Source of the DNA: Chloroflexota bacterium
GTDB taxonomy: Bacteria > Chloroflexota > Dehalococcoidia > Lucifugimonadales > JACPCL1
DNA length: 64,000 bases
Direction of reading: 5' to 3'
Assembly (NCBI GenBank): GCA_016179765.1
Contig: JACPCL010000033.1
Coordinates: 1-64,000, forward strand
In this document: positions 40,912-49,900 of the stretch, one piece after another
How the letters are laid out: each line of letters opens with the position of its first letter
How positions within the stretch are numbered: the first letter of the stretch is position 1
Translations under genes and position numbers: made by a program
The notes under the pieces: model-generated
What the model was told of the DNA's origin: nothing
What the model saw: only the letters and a program-made list of their open reading frames with translations
Database searches by the model: none

Positions 40912-41033
40912 AAGGTGAGCCTCCCCATCGAATCGAATGCCCCTTCAATATCCTGTACGAGGTCAGGCCGTAGCCGAGTCTGTCCCCTCTCCCTTTAGGA
41001 GAGGAGATCCAGGGGTGAGGGCGGCCCTCGACG

Positions 41034-41062
41034 TAGGGGCGACGCGGCGGGTCGCCCCTACA
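41034..41062. repeat. GTAGGGGCGAC palindrome, copy 2
   Basis: GTAGGGGCGACGC and GTCGCCCCTAC separated by a few bases, 33 bp before the reductase gene. Confidence 0.55.
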
Positions 41063-41094
41063 CCACGGGCCCAGCATAGCAATGGAGGTCTCCC

Positions 41095-42066
41095 ATGCGT
41101 ATCGCAGTCTACGGCGCAGGCGGCATGGCAGGTTCCATGGGCGCCCGGCTTTGGCAAGCTGGCCATGACCTGGCGATCATCGCCCGTGGAGAGCACTTGA
41201 AGGCCATTCAACAAGGCGGCTTGCGGATAGAGTTCCGCGAAGGAGGGGGGTTCACCGCCACGCCGCGCGTGGCAACCGACGACCCCTCAAAGGTTGGGTT
41301 AGTGGACCTGGTCATCCTGGGCGTGAAGGCCTGGCAGGTGCCGGAGGCGGCGCGGGCGCTGCTGCCTATGGTGGGGCCCGAGACGCGGGTCATGACCATC
41401 CAGAACGGCGTGGAGGCCCCCTACCAGGTGGCGGAGGTTGTGCCAGCAGAGCGCGTGATCACAGGGGCCATGATTGGTGGAGGGGAGGTAGTGCGACCGG
41501 GCTGCATCAGAGCACGCAATCTTCACATCCCGGATCCGAATCTTCCGGAGAGTCCACTAGGCCAGATCGCGCCTGAGCGGGCTGGGCGGACTGATAGCGT
41601 CGCCCGGGTTCAAGACGCGCTCCAGGATGCCGGCTGGCGCATAGTGCTGCCGGAGGACATACGGGTAGCTCTCTGGAACAAGTTTGCGCCGTACGCGGCT
41701 TTCGCCGGTGTGGCAGCAGTGTGCAGGGCGCCAAACGGAGTTTTGAGGCAGGTCCAGGAGAGCCGAGCACTCATGCGAAGGGCTGCCGAGGAGATTGTCG
41801 CTGTGGCTCACGCCCAAGGCATCGCAGTGGGCAAAGAGTCGCTGGAGCTGTTGGAACTGGTCGTCAACACGTGGGCGCTGACCTTCATTAACTCAGCGGC
41901 GCGAGACTTCCTCGCCGGGCGGCCATCGGAAGTCGTGGACTTCTCCGGTTCGGTCCTGCGCCTTGGCCGCGCGGCGGGAGTGCCCACGCCGGTCAACGAG
42001 TTCATCTACGCCGCGCTGCTGCCCCAGGAGCTGAAGGCCCTCGGGCAGATTGCGTGGCCGGAGTAG
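41095..42066 (+). CDS. Ketopantoate reductase family protein
   Basis: 323 residues. Rossmann motif MRIAVYGAGGMAGSMGARL at the start, VILGVKAWQVPEAAR and TIQNGVEAPYQV in the NADPH domain, a helical C-terminal domain with WNKFAPYAAFAGVAAV (catalytic-lysine region) and a PTPVNEFIYAALLP end. PanE/ApbA family; reduction of 2-dehydropantoate for pantothenate is the best-known reaction, but several paralogues act on other 2-oxoacids, so no symbol is given. The last 25 bp of the gene are duplicated at 43402. Confidence 0.85.
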   Translation: MRIAVYGAGGMAGSMGARLWQAGHDLAIIARGEHLKAIQQGGLRIEFREGGGFTATPRVATDDPSKVGLVDLVILGVKAWQVPEAARALLPMVGPETRVMTIQNGVEAPYQVAEVVPAERVITGAMIGGGEVVRPGCIRARNLHIPDPNLPESPLGQIAPERAGRTDSVARVQDALQDAGWRIVLPEDIRVALWNKFAPYAAFAGVAAVCRAPNGVLRQVQESRALMRRAAEEIVAVAHAQGIAVGKESLELLELVVNTWALTFINSAARDFLAGRPSEVVDFSGSVLRLGRAAGVPTPVNEFIYAALLPQELKALGQIAWPE

Positions 42067-42083
42067 GCGATAGGAGGATGGCC

Positions 42084-43343
42084 ATGACAACCACAACCAC
42101 AGCAGCCCCCACTAGACGCGCCGCCTTCGGCTGGGCGATGTACGACTTCGCCAACAGCATCTGGCCCATGAACGTCACGACCCTCTACTTCGCGCTGTGG
42201 GTTACGGTAGACCACGGCGCCAAGGACATTGTGTACGGCCTGGCTCTTTCGGCTTCTATGCTGTGCGTGGCGGTGCTCTCCCCCGTGCTGGGGGCGGTGT
42301 CGGACCGGATGCAGCGGCGCATCCCATTTCTGGTCACCTTCACCCTCATCGCGGTGGCTGCGACTACCCTCATCGGCCGCGTCGGCGGTTTGCAGGGCGG
42401 CGTGCTGCTGTTTGTCGTAGCCAACCTGGCGTTCCAATCAGGGCTGATTTACTATGACGCCCTGCTGGGCTCCGTGAGCACTCAGGCCAACCGGGGTCGC
42501 ATCTCCGGCATGGGAGTGGCCCTGGGGTACGCAGGGACCATCGCCGGCATCTTCATGGTGAAGCCTTTTGTGGACTGGGGTGGCCGCCAGCAGGCGTTCC
42601 TGCCCACGGCGGTCTTGTTCTTGCTCTTTTCCATACCGTGCTTCATGCTCGTCAAGGAGGTGGCCCCGAAGCTGGCCTGGCGATGGTCACACGTGCGGGA
42701 CGGCTACCGGCAGGTTGGGGCTACCCTCCGGCAGGTGCGACAGTACCGGGACCTGTTCCGCTTTATTGTCGCCCGCTTCCTATATGTGGACGCCATCAGC
42801 ACAGTCACCTCCTTCATGGCGGTCTACACGGTGAAGGTGCTTGGCTTCACCGACTCCATGAACCAGGTCCTCTTCGTCGTTGGCGCCGCCTTTGCCGTCC
42901 TGGGCGCTTTCCTGGCAGGAAGAGTCGTGGACCGCATCGGGCCCAAGAAAACGTTGACCATCGTGCTTCTCCTGTGGGTCGTGGTGCTGGTGGGCGCCGC
43001 CAGCACCTTCTATAGGCCCGCCTTTTGGGCCATTGGGGCGCTGGTTGGCTTCAGCCTGGCCTCTCTGTGGACGACTGACCGGGTTTTCCTGCTGCGGCTT
43101 GCGCCACCGGACCGGCTGGGCGAGTTCTTCGGGCTGTTCGGCGTCATCGGGAAGCTCAGCGCGGTGCTGGGGCCGCTCTTGTGGGGCGGCACACTCCTGG
43201 CGCTGGAGGGCCTGGGCCAGGCGTCTTACCGCGTGGCGATCCTGGTACTGCTGTCACTCCTTCTTGCTGGGCTGTGGGTGCTGCGGGGTGTGAAGGAGCC
43301 GGCCGCCGCCACAAGCAAAGGCGCTGGCGCCTCCGGCCCATGA
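42084..43343 (+). CDS. MFS transporter, UMF1/Atg22-like
   Basis: 419 residues from ATG at 42084, with TAGGAGG 6 nt upstream. The N-terminal FGWAMYDFANSIWPMNV is the hallmark of the UMF1 (Atg22-like) branch of MFS. Twelve hydrophobic segments; motif-A-like LGAVSDRMQRRIPFLV and GRVVDRIGPKKTLTI in each half. Yeast Atg22 exports amino acids; bacterial substrates are unknown. Begins 17 bp after the reductase gene, likely cotranscribed. Confidence 0.87.
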   Translation: MTTTTTAAPTRRAAFGWAMYDFANSIWPMNVTTLYFALWVTVDHGAKDIVYGLALSASMLCVAVLSPVLGAVSDRMQRRIPFLVTFTLIAVAATTLIGRVGGLQGGVLLFVVANLAFQSGLIYYDALLGSVSTQANRGRISGMGVALGYAGTIAGIFMVKPFVDWGGRQQAFLPTAVLFLLFSIPCFMLVKEVAPKLAWRWSHVRDGYRQVGATLRQVRQYRDLFRFIVARFLYVDAISTVTSFMAVYTVKVLGFTDSMNQVLFVVGAAFAVLGAFLAGRVVDRIGPKKTLTIVLLLWVVVLVGAASTFYRPAFWAIGALVGFSLASLWTTDRVFLLRLAPPDRLGEFFGLFGVIGKLSAVLGPLLWGGTLLALEGLGQASYRVAILVLLSLLLAGLWVLRGVKEPAAATSKGAGASGP

Positions 43344-43401
43344 AAAGCCCGCAGCGAGGTCTGACCACGGGAGCAGCCCTGGAATGAAGGGAGCCAGCCC
43401 G

Positions 43402-43426
43402 CGGGCAGATCGCGTGGCCGGAGTAG
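43402..43426 (+). repeat. Duplicate of the reductase gene's 3' end
   Basis: CGGGCAGATCGCGTGGCC then GGAGTAG, one mismatch from 42042-42066. The two copies are direct repeats flanking the MFS gene. Confidence 0.6.
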
Positions 43427-43466
43427 CAATGAATCGGGCCCTCTATTGAGGTCGTGCGGCCAGCGG

Positions 43467-43727
43467 CTACGTCTTGCGAGACGAAAGGCTTCTGACAAAG
43501 CGGTGCAGCACCCAGCGCATGAAGGTTCCGGGGGCCAGGCCTTCCTGTGCAGCAACACGTTTCAACGCCTCCAGGTCGCGCTTGGGGAGGCGCAGGCTTA
43601 CACTAACCATATCCCGCTCAGGAACTTCGGGGACCTCTTTCAGTCCGTCAAGGTCTGTGGTGTCTATTTGACCAAAGAAATCGGCCAGCCTTTCCATATC
43701 CTCTGTCTGTGGCAGATACCGCTGCAT
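43467..43727 (-). CDS. BrnA/CopG-type antitoxin
   Basis: 86 residues from ATG at 43727; AGAGGAGG of its binding site lies in the last codons of the toxin gene. A ribbon-helix-helix segment MVSVSLRLPKRDLEALKRVA, then GLAPGTFMRWVLHRFV, occupies the C-terminal half. Such antitoxins bind the partner toxin and repress their own promoter. Second gene of the toxin-antitoxin pair, 2 nt after the toxin stop. Confidence 0.75.
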   Translation of the reverse strand: MQRYLPQTEDMERLADFFGQIDTTDLDGLKEVPEVPERDMVSVSLRLPKRDLEALKRVAAQEGLAPGTFMRWVLHRFVRSLSSRKT

Positions 43728-43729
43728 GT

Positions 43730-44017
43730 TTACCTCCTCTCGTACCACTCTCGCTCTTTGTGTGTCATGTTTCTCGCCGTGATTGGAAGGCCTAGTCCTT
43801 TGCCGAGGTCCAGGAGAACCACCAAGAGATAGCGTCTCGCTAGGGTCCGCCCGTACACATAGTAGACAAATCGGGTTTGGTCTCGCTCGGAACGAGGCCC
43901 CCGAAACATCCTGCGCTTCTGGTCGTCAAAGACGGCCTCCTCTACCTCTGCACAGGTAAGGTCGTGCCTGGAAACGTGGGAAATCCGGTCCGCTCGCCAG
44001 AGTAGTCGCTGGAACAC
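43730..44017 (-). CDS. BrnT-like toxin
   Basis: About 95 residues from a GTG at 44017 (AAAGGCG upstream); a longer frame from 44047 crosses a likely -10 box TACAAT. BrnT pattern: [17 protein letters not shown], a central strand pair ([19 protein letters not shown]) and the terminal [17 protein letters not shown]. BrnT toxins are RelE-like ribonucleases. The toxin precedes the antitoxin, as is usual for brnTA. Confidence 0.72.
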   Translation of the reverse strand: MFQRLLWRADRISHVSRHDLTCAEVEEAVFDDQKRRMFRGPRSERDQTRFVYYVYGRTLARRYLLVVLLDLGKGLGLPITARNMTHKEREWYERR

Positions 44018-44168
44018 AGGCGCGCCTTTCGCGTGCAATTGTAGCACAATCGCCTACAAATACTTACACAACTCGGTTTCTCCCAACGTTTCTGTATGCA
44101 CGAACTCCAACGACATCAGCAGCAGATGGCTGTAGAAAAGACGAAGGTCAGCACTGCGCGCCTGACCT

Positions 44169-45740
44169 TCAGTGTCCCCAGCCGCCGCCGCCTGGCGTGC
44201 TGATGCGCAGCACGTCGCCCGGCTCGGCGTCCACCGTGGCCTTGGCGTTCAGGCGCACCTCCTCCACCCCCTGGCGCAGCAAGGTGTTCTCGCCCGACTG
44301 TCCAGGGCCGCCGCCTTGCAGGCCATAGGGCTGGAAGCGCCGCCGCTCGGAGATGACCGTCACGCGAGCCGGGGCCAGGAACTCCATCTCCCGCACCACG
44401 CCGTTGCCGCCTCGGTGCAGCCCTATCCCACCGGAGCCACGCCGTATGGCGTAGCGGCGCACCCGCAGGGGGAACTGGAACTCCAGGGCCTCCACCGGCG
44501 TGTTCAGGGTGTTGGTCATGTGGGTCTGGACGGCGTCCAGGCCGTTCCGGGTAGGTCGCGCGCCCATGCCGCCGGCGATGGTCTCGTAGTAGACGTAGGG
44601 TGTATGGCGCTCCGGGTGCTCGCCGCCCACCAGCAGGTTGTTCATGGTTCCCTGGCTGGCGGCGGGCACGCGGTCCGGCAGGGCCTTTGCCAGCGCCCCG
44701 AAGAGCACGTCTACAATGCGCTGGCTGGTCTCCACGTTGCCGCCCGAGACGGCGTGGCCCGGCGTGGCGTTCAGCAGGCAGCCCTCCGGAGCGACGAGCT
44801 TCAGGGGGCGAGAGCAGCCGTGGTTGGAGGGGATGGGGGTCTGGGCCAGACACAGGAAGACATACACCAGGGCAGACCGGGCCACGGCGATGGGGGTGTT
44901 GATGCACCCCCGGCGCTGGGGCGAGGTGCCGGTGAAGTCGGCGGTAGCCTCGTCGCCCTTGATGGTAACGGTCACGGCGATGGGCACAGGCTCCTCGGAG
45001 ATGCCATCGCCGTCCATGAGGTCCCGAAACGTGTAGGAGCCGTCGGGGATGGCGTCAATGGCGGCCCGCATCAGGCGCTCGGAGTAGTCCATGAGGGCGT
45101 CCATGTGCTCCTGTGCGACGGCCATGCCGTAGCGGGCGACAATCTCCTGGAAGCGGCGCTCGCCCGTGCGGATGGCGGCAATCTGGGCGGAGAGGTCGCC
45201 CCGGCGCTCCACGGGTGTGCGGGAGTTGCGACACAGCAGCTCCACCACCTCCTCGTTCAGTTGGCCGGCTTTGGCCAGCTTGATGGGCGGGATGATAAAC
45301 CCCTCCTGGTGCAGCTCCGTGGACAGCGGCAGTGAGCCTGGGGTCATGCCGCCGATGTCGGCGTGGTGCCCCCGGTCCGCCACAAAGCCGCCCAGGACCC
45401 GCTGGCCGCCCTCCTCCACGAACACCGGGGCCACCAGGGTGATGTCGGGCAGGTGCGTGCCGCCCAGGTACGGGTCGTTGAGGATGACGATGTCCCCCGG
45501 GGCAAAGTCGTAGCGGCCCAAGGCGGCCTCCACCGAGGCGGGCATGGAGCCGAGATGCACGGGGATGTGAGCGGCCTGGGCCGCCATGCGGCCCGTGGGG
45601 TCAAAGAGGGCGCAGGAGTAGTCCCGCCGCTCCTTGATATTGGGGGAGTAGGCGGTGCGGCCCAGGGTAACGCCCATCTCTTCGGCCACGGAGACGAAGA
45701 GGTTCTTGAACACCTCCAGGCTGATGGCGTCTACAGTCAT
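44169..45740 (-). CDS. Hydantoinase B / oxoprolinase family protein
   Basis: 523 residues, the usual HyuB length. Typical stretches: [37 protein letters not shown] at the start (in short, [13 protein letters not shown]), [39 protein letters not shown], and at the end GGGGWGH. HyuB pairs with HyuA for ATP-dependent hydrolysis of hydantoins or 5-oxoproline, or with acetophenone carboxylase-like partners. No hyuA gene is in this window. A family-A repeat lies directly upstream of its ATG. Confidence 0.88.
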   Translation of the reverse strand: MTVDAISLEVFKNLFVSVAEEMGVTLGRTAYSPNIKERRDYSCALFDPTGRMAAQAAHIPVHLGSMPASVEAALGRYDFAPGDIVILNDPYLGGTHLPDITLVAPVFVEEGGQRVLGGFVADRGHHADIGGMTPGSLPLSTELHQEGFIIPPIKLAKAGQLNEEVVELLCRNSRTPVERRGDLSAQIAAIRTGERRFQEIVARYGMAVAQEHMDALMDYSERLMRAAIDAIPDGSYTFRDLMDGDGISEEPVPIAVTVTIKGDEATADFTGTSPQRRGCINTPIAVARSALVYVFLCLAQTPIPSNHGCSRPLKLVAPEGCLLNATPGHAVSGGNVETSQRIVDVLFGALAKALPDRVPAASQGTMNNLLVGGEHPERHTPYVYYETIAGGMGARPTRNGLDAVQTHMTNTLNTPVEALEFQFPLRVRRYAIRRGSGGIGLHRGGNGVVREMEFLAPARVTVISERRRFQPYGLQGGGPGQSGENTLLRQGVEEVRLNAKATVDAEPGDVLRISTPGGGGWGH

Positions 45741-45746
45741 TCTTAC

Positions 45747-45877
45747 CTAACCCCCTCGCCCCCTTCCCGTAGCGGGAAGGGGGAAAGAGTACAAGTAAGT
45801 ATCTGGGGAACGGCTTTGCCGTTCCCCAGATACTTACGACCAATATTCTCCCCTTGTATCTTGAGGAAGGGGAGGGG
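45747..45877. repeat. Composite: family-A copies flanking a perfect 20-bp-stem hairpin
   Basis: A copy CCTAACCCCC...GGGAAGGGGG (45747-45783) and a partial inverted one (45845-45877) flank GTAAGTATCTGGGGAACGGC paired exactly with 45818-45837 across TTT. It is between the cupin and HyuB genes and may end the cupin transcript. Confidence 0.6.
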
Positions 45878-45895
45878 GATCAAAGAGGAAGAGGT

Positions 45896-46249
45896 CTATC
45901 CCTCCAAATAGTTGCGTTGCACATACGTCGTCGGGAAGATGGCGATGATGGTCGCCGGCCGGCGGCTGGTGTTCTTCAGGCCGTGAACCACATCAGAGGG
46001 GGCGATGATGCTGTCCCCCGCGGAGACGGTGGTCTCCTTACCATCCATGGTGGCTTGGAGCGTGCCGCTGAGGATGAGCATGCACTCCTCATGGCCCGGG
46101 TGGGTGTGCAGACGGACCTCGCCGCCGGGGTCCAGGGTGATCTCGGTGACGGTGAGGGCCTTTGCTCCCAGGTTGGCCCTGGCCAGGGGCCGCGAGCTAT
46201 TGCCCCTCAGGTCTTCCGATGGCACGCTGCCGCGCTTGATGATAGGCAT
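45896..46249 (-). CDS. Cupin-domain protein
   Basis: 117 residues from ATG at 46249, chosen for the GGGAGG site upstream. Single cupin barrel with motif 1 HTHPGHEECMLILSGTL (His, His, Glu ligands) and motif 2 around APSDVVHGLKN (His). A metal-binding dioxygenase-, isomerase- or sensor-type role is possible; no substrate can be given. Same orientation as hyuB, 155 bp apart. Confidence 0.83.
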   Translation of the reverse strand: MPIIKRGSVPSEDLRGNSSRPLARANLGAKALTVTEITLDPGGEVRLHTHPGHEECMLILSGTLQATMDGKETTVSAGDSIIAPSDVVHGLKNTSRRPATIIAIFPTTYVQRNYLEG

Positions 46250-46318
46250 CGGTAGAGGTCCTCCCTGGGTTGATTGAGAGCGGGTACAGCAGAGCGGAAG
46301 GGGGCACATGACAACTGG

Positions 46319-46588
46319 TCACCCCGCCCCATACTCCTCGTGGGCGTCCCAGGCGGCCATGGCCGCCGCGGCGAACAGCAAGGCCACAAACTCTTTGCGC
46401 GCCTCGTCCAGGTCCTCATACCCCACCGACGATCGCCGGAAACGCTCCACCATCTCACCAAACTGGGGGTCCTCCAGGTGGAGCCAACCCTGGGCGGAGC
46501 GCACCATCTCCAGCCGGTTCCCGAGGCAATCCAGGAATGCCGCAAAGAACCGCTGGTCCAGCGTCCTGGGAAAAAGCCGCTTTTCCAT
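46319..46588 (-). CDS. Small protein of unknown function
   Basis: 89 residues, predominantly helical (TLDQRFFAAFLDCLGNRLEMV, EDLDEARKEFVALLFAAAAMAAW). No family recognised and no clear ribosome-binding site (GTTGATGTCGTATG). A different frame over the same DNA is also open, so coding is likely but not proven. It may be cotranscribed with the cupin gene 70 bp downstream. Confidence 0.45.
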   Translation of the reverse strand: MEKRLFPRTLDQRFFAAFLDCLGNRLEMVRSAQGWLHLEDPQFGEMVERFRRSSVGYEDLDEARKEFVALLFAAAAMAAWDAHEEYGAG

Positions 46589-46753
46589 ACGACATCAACT
46601 CTACCCTCCCCGTTTGCCCCCGTCAACGAATGCAGGAGGAAAAGTTGTGCCATTTCACCGTGATTGGTAGAATGCGTGGTGGTGGGCTATCCCCCTTGCC
46701 CTGTGGGATAGCCCCTTTCGGCGTTGTGGATTGTCAGGAGAGACCACACCCTT
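46589..46753. other. Intergenic stretch before a MITE copy
   Basis: No gene. A hairpin CTATCCCCCTTGCCCTGTGGGATAG is visible in two parts (CTATCCC at 46688, GGGATAG at 46704). Confidence 0.35.
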
Positions 46754-46923
46754 ATGGTCATGAACAAGATAGCTTGTCTTGTTGTCTGGGCAGGCTCCCC
46801 CTATCCTAACCTTCCCCCGCAAGGGGGGAAGGAACTTTCTTTCCTCCCCCTTGACGGGGGAGGACTAAGGTAAGGGTGAGCCTGCTGCCCTCCGCTCAGG
46901 TAACTTATTTCGTTAACGACCAT
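46754..46923. mobile_element. MITE-like element, copy 3 (170 bp)
   Basis: It opens ATGGTCATGAACAAGATAG and closes with the inverse TATTTCGTTAACGACCAT. Interior hairpins CCTTCCCCCGCAAGGGG and CTCCCCCTTGACGGGGGAG are nearly identical to those of copy 1. Confidence 0.65.
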
Positions 46924-46933
46924 AAGGGGGCGG

Positions 46934-46964
46934 CGTGATGCCCCAGCCTTTAGGCTGGGGTGAA
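46934..46964. repeat. Uninterrupted CCCCAGCCT/AGGCTGGGG hairpin
   Basis: GATGCCCCAGCCTTTAGGC then TGGGGTGAAG. The same hairpin is split by the MITE copy at 7383. Confidence 0.6.
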
Positions 46965-46999
46965 GAGCCATTTTGAGATAGTCTCGTGGGGAGGACATC

Positions 47000-49900
47000 T
47001 TGCTTAAAGGCTTGGCGGGACTCCTGCGGGAGCTGCCCCAGTACCAGGCCCTGGCCGCCAACCTGAGGGCAGGCCAGGGGGAAAGCGTATCCATCCTCCA
47101 TGCGGCGCGCGCGCTGCTCATCGGCGCGCTGTGGGGCGAGTTGCGCGCGCCCGTCCTGGTGGTGACGCCCCACCCGGAGGACGCGCGGCACCTATACGAC
47201 CAATTGAGCGCCTACTTTGGCGATGCGCTGCCCATCCACCACTTCGCCGAGCTGGAGGCGTTGCCCTTTGAGCGCCTGACCCCCGACTCCGCCACCGTCC
47301 ACCAGCGCATCCACACCCTGGCGGCCCTGGCGGGTCTCTACCCGGGCCAGCCACCGCCGCTGGTCGTCACCTCCGCCTCCGGCGTCGCCCTCAAGACCCT
47401 GCCGCCAGCCCTGTTCCGGGAGCAGGGGCAGCGCCACGTCATCCGCCGTGGAGACAGGGCCTCCATGGGGGCTATCCTGACTCGCTGGGCCGCCCTGGGC
47501 TACCGCCTGGGGCGCATCGCCGAAGTCCCCGGCGCGGCCAGCCGCAGGGGCGGCGTCGTGGACGTCTTCCCTCCGGGGGAGGCCTTCCCCTACCGCCTGG
47601 ACTTCTGGGGTGACTTCCTGGAGAGCATCATGACCTACGATCCCGGCTCCCAGCGCTCCCTGGTCCCCGTCCCCCAGGCCACCATCACCCCTGCCCAGGA
47701 GCTGCTGCCCGCCCTGGCCGATAGAGAAGGGGTGGAGCGGGCCATCGCCGCCATGGACATGGCCGAATGCTCCCCCAAGGTGGGCAGCCGCATCGGCGAG
47801 GAGCTCTCCCTGCTGATGGCCGGGCAGGAGGTGGAGGACGTGAGCTTCTACCTGGGCTTCTTCAACCACACCTCCCTCCTGGACTACCTGCCGGATCACG
47901 GCCTGCTGGTGGTGGACCAGCCCCAGGAGGTGGAACAGGCCCTTTTGGAGATGGACCAGCGCACCGGGGAGATGCGCTCCGCCAAGCGGGGGCGGGGTGA
48001 GCTTCCTGGTGGCTTCCCATCACCCTACTTCACCTGGGAGGAGCTGAAGCCTGCTCTCCGGGGGAAAGGCCCCTTGCAGCTTACCCGCTGGCAAGATGAC
48101 CAGCTCACCCCTTTCCCCTTTCACCAAGCGCCCTCCTATAGCAGCCAGCTTGGACAGTTCCTGGACGACGCCCAGGCGCGACGCCTGCGTGGCCAGCGCC
48201 TCGTCGTCGTCACCAGCCACGGAGGGCGACTGAAGGAGCTGATGGCTGACCACTCCATCGGCGCCACACTATCCGAGGCGCTGGAGGAGATGCCAGCGCC
48301 CGGCTCCGTCACCATCGTCCGCGGCTTCCTGAGCGAAGGGTGGGAGATGGGGGTGGGGGAGGCTCCCCTTCCCTTTAGGGAAGGGGAAACAGGGGTTAGG
48401 TGCCTCCTGCTGACCGACGCCGAGATTTTCGGCGCCGCCAAGATCGCCCGGCCCAAACGCCTGCACGCCTACCATGTGCCCTCCCTGCCGGCAGAGATAG
48501 CGCCAGGCTCCTACGTCGTGCATATTGACCACGGCGTCGCCAAATTCACCGGCACCGTCACCATGGCCGACTCCGGCCAGGAGGTGGAGTACCTGGTCCT
48601 GGAGTACGCCGAGGGCGATAGGCTGTACGTGCCCATGGAGCAGTCCCATCGCGTGGGGCTATACGTCGCCCCCAGCGACCAGCCCCCCGGCCTGAACCGC
48701 CTGGGAACCCAGGAGTGGGCGCACACCAAGTCCAGGGTAAAGCACGCCGCGCGTGAGATGGCGGCGGAGCTGATGACGCTGTACGCCAACCGCCAGGCCG
48801 CCACGGGCATCCCCTTTGGCCAGGATACCCCCTGGCAGAAGGAGATTGAAGACGCCTTCCCCTACGTGGAGACGCCAGACCAGGCAAAGGCCATAGACCA
48901 GGTGAAAGAGGACATGGAGAGCGGACGGCCCATGGACCGCCTGGTGTGCGGTGACGTGGGCTACGGCAAGACGGAGGTGGCTCTGCGCGCCGCCTTCAAG
49001 GCGGTGGCCTACGGATACCAGGTGGCGGTGCTGGTGCCCACCACCATCCTGGCCCAGCAGCACTACGTCACCTTCACCGAGCGCCTGAAGCCATACCCAT
49101 TGCAAATTGAAGTGCTCAGCCGCTTCCGCAGCCCCAAGGAGCAGGACCAGGTGGTGGGCGGCCTGACCAGCGGCAAGGTGGACATCTGCGTGGGGACCCA
49201 CCGGATGCTGCAAAAGGACGTGAGGTTCAAGAACCTGGGACTGGTCATCGTGGACGAGGAGCATCGCTTCGGCGTGGCGCACAAAGAGCGCCTCAAGCAG
49301 ATGCGCACGGAGGTGGACGTCCTCACCCTTTCGGCCACGCCTATCCCGCGCACCTTGAACATGGCCCTCTCCGGCGTGCGAGACATGAGCACCATGGAGA
49401 CGCCGCCGGAGGAGCGTCTGCCCATCAAGACCTACGTCTCCGAAGACAGCGACGACCTGATTCGCGAGGCCATCCTGCGGGAGCTGGACCGCGGCGGCCA
49501 GGTGTTCTTTGTCCACAACCGCATCTACAACATCTACGCCGTGGCCGACCGCATCGCCAGACTTGTCCCAGAGGCGCGCATCGCCGTTGGGCATGGCCGC
49601 ATGAACGAGGAGGACCTGGCCGGCGTCATGGCCGACTTCGCCAAGGGGGAGCACGACGTGCTGGTGTGCACCACCATCATTGAATCGGGGTTGGACCTAC
49701 CCAACGTCAACACCCTCATCATTGACCGCGCCGACACCTTTGGCCTAGCCCAGCTTTACCAGCTCCGGGGCCGCATCGGACGGGGCCGCAACCGCGCCTA
49801 CGCCTACCTGCTGGTCCCCAGGGGCCGCCGCATCACCGAGACGGCCCACAAACGCCTGGAGACCATCCTGGCCGCCTCGGAGCTTGGCGCAGGCTTCCGC

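Noticed and set aside
46207-46653. 148-codon minus-strand frame overlapping the small protein at 46319
   Set aside because: It also overlaps the cupin start, is rich in Arg/Trp/Ser and looks like a frame shadow.
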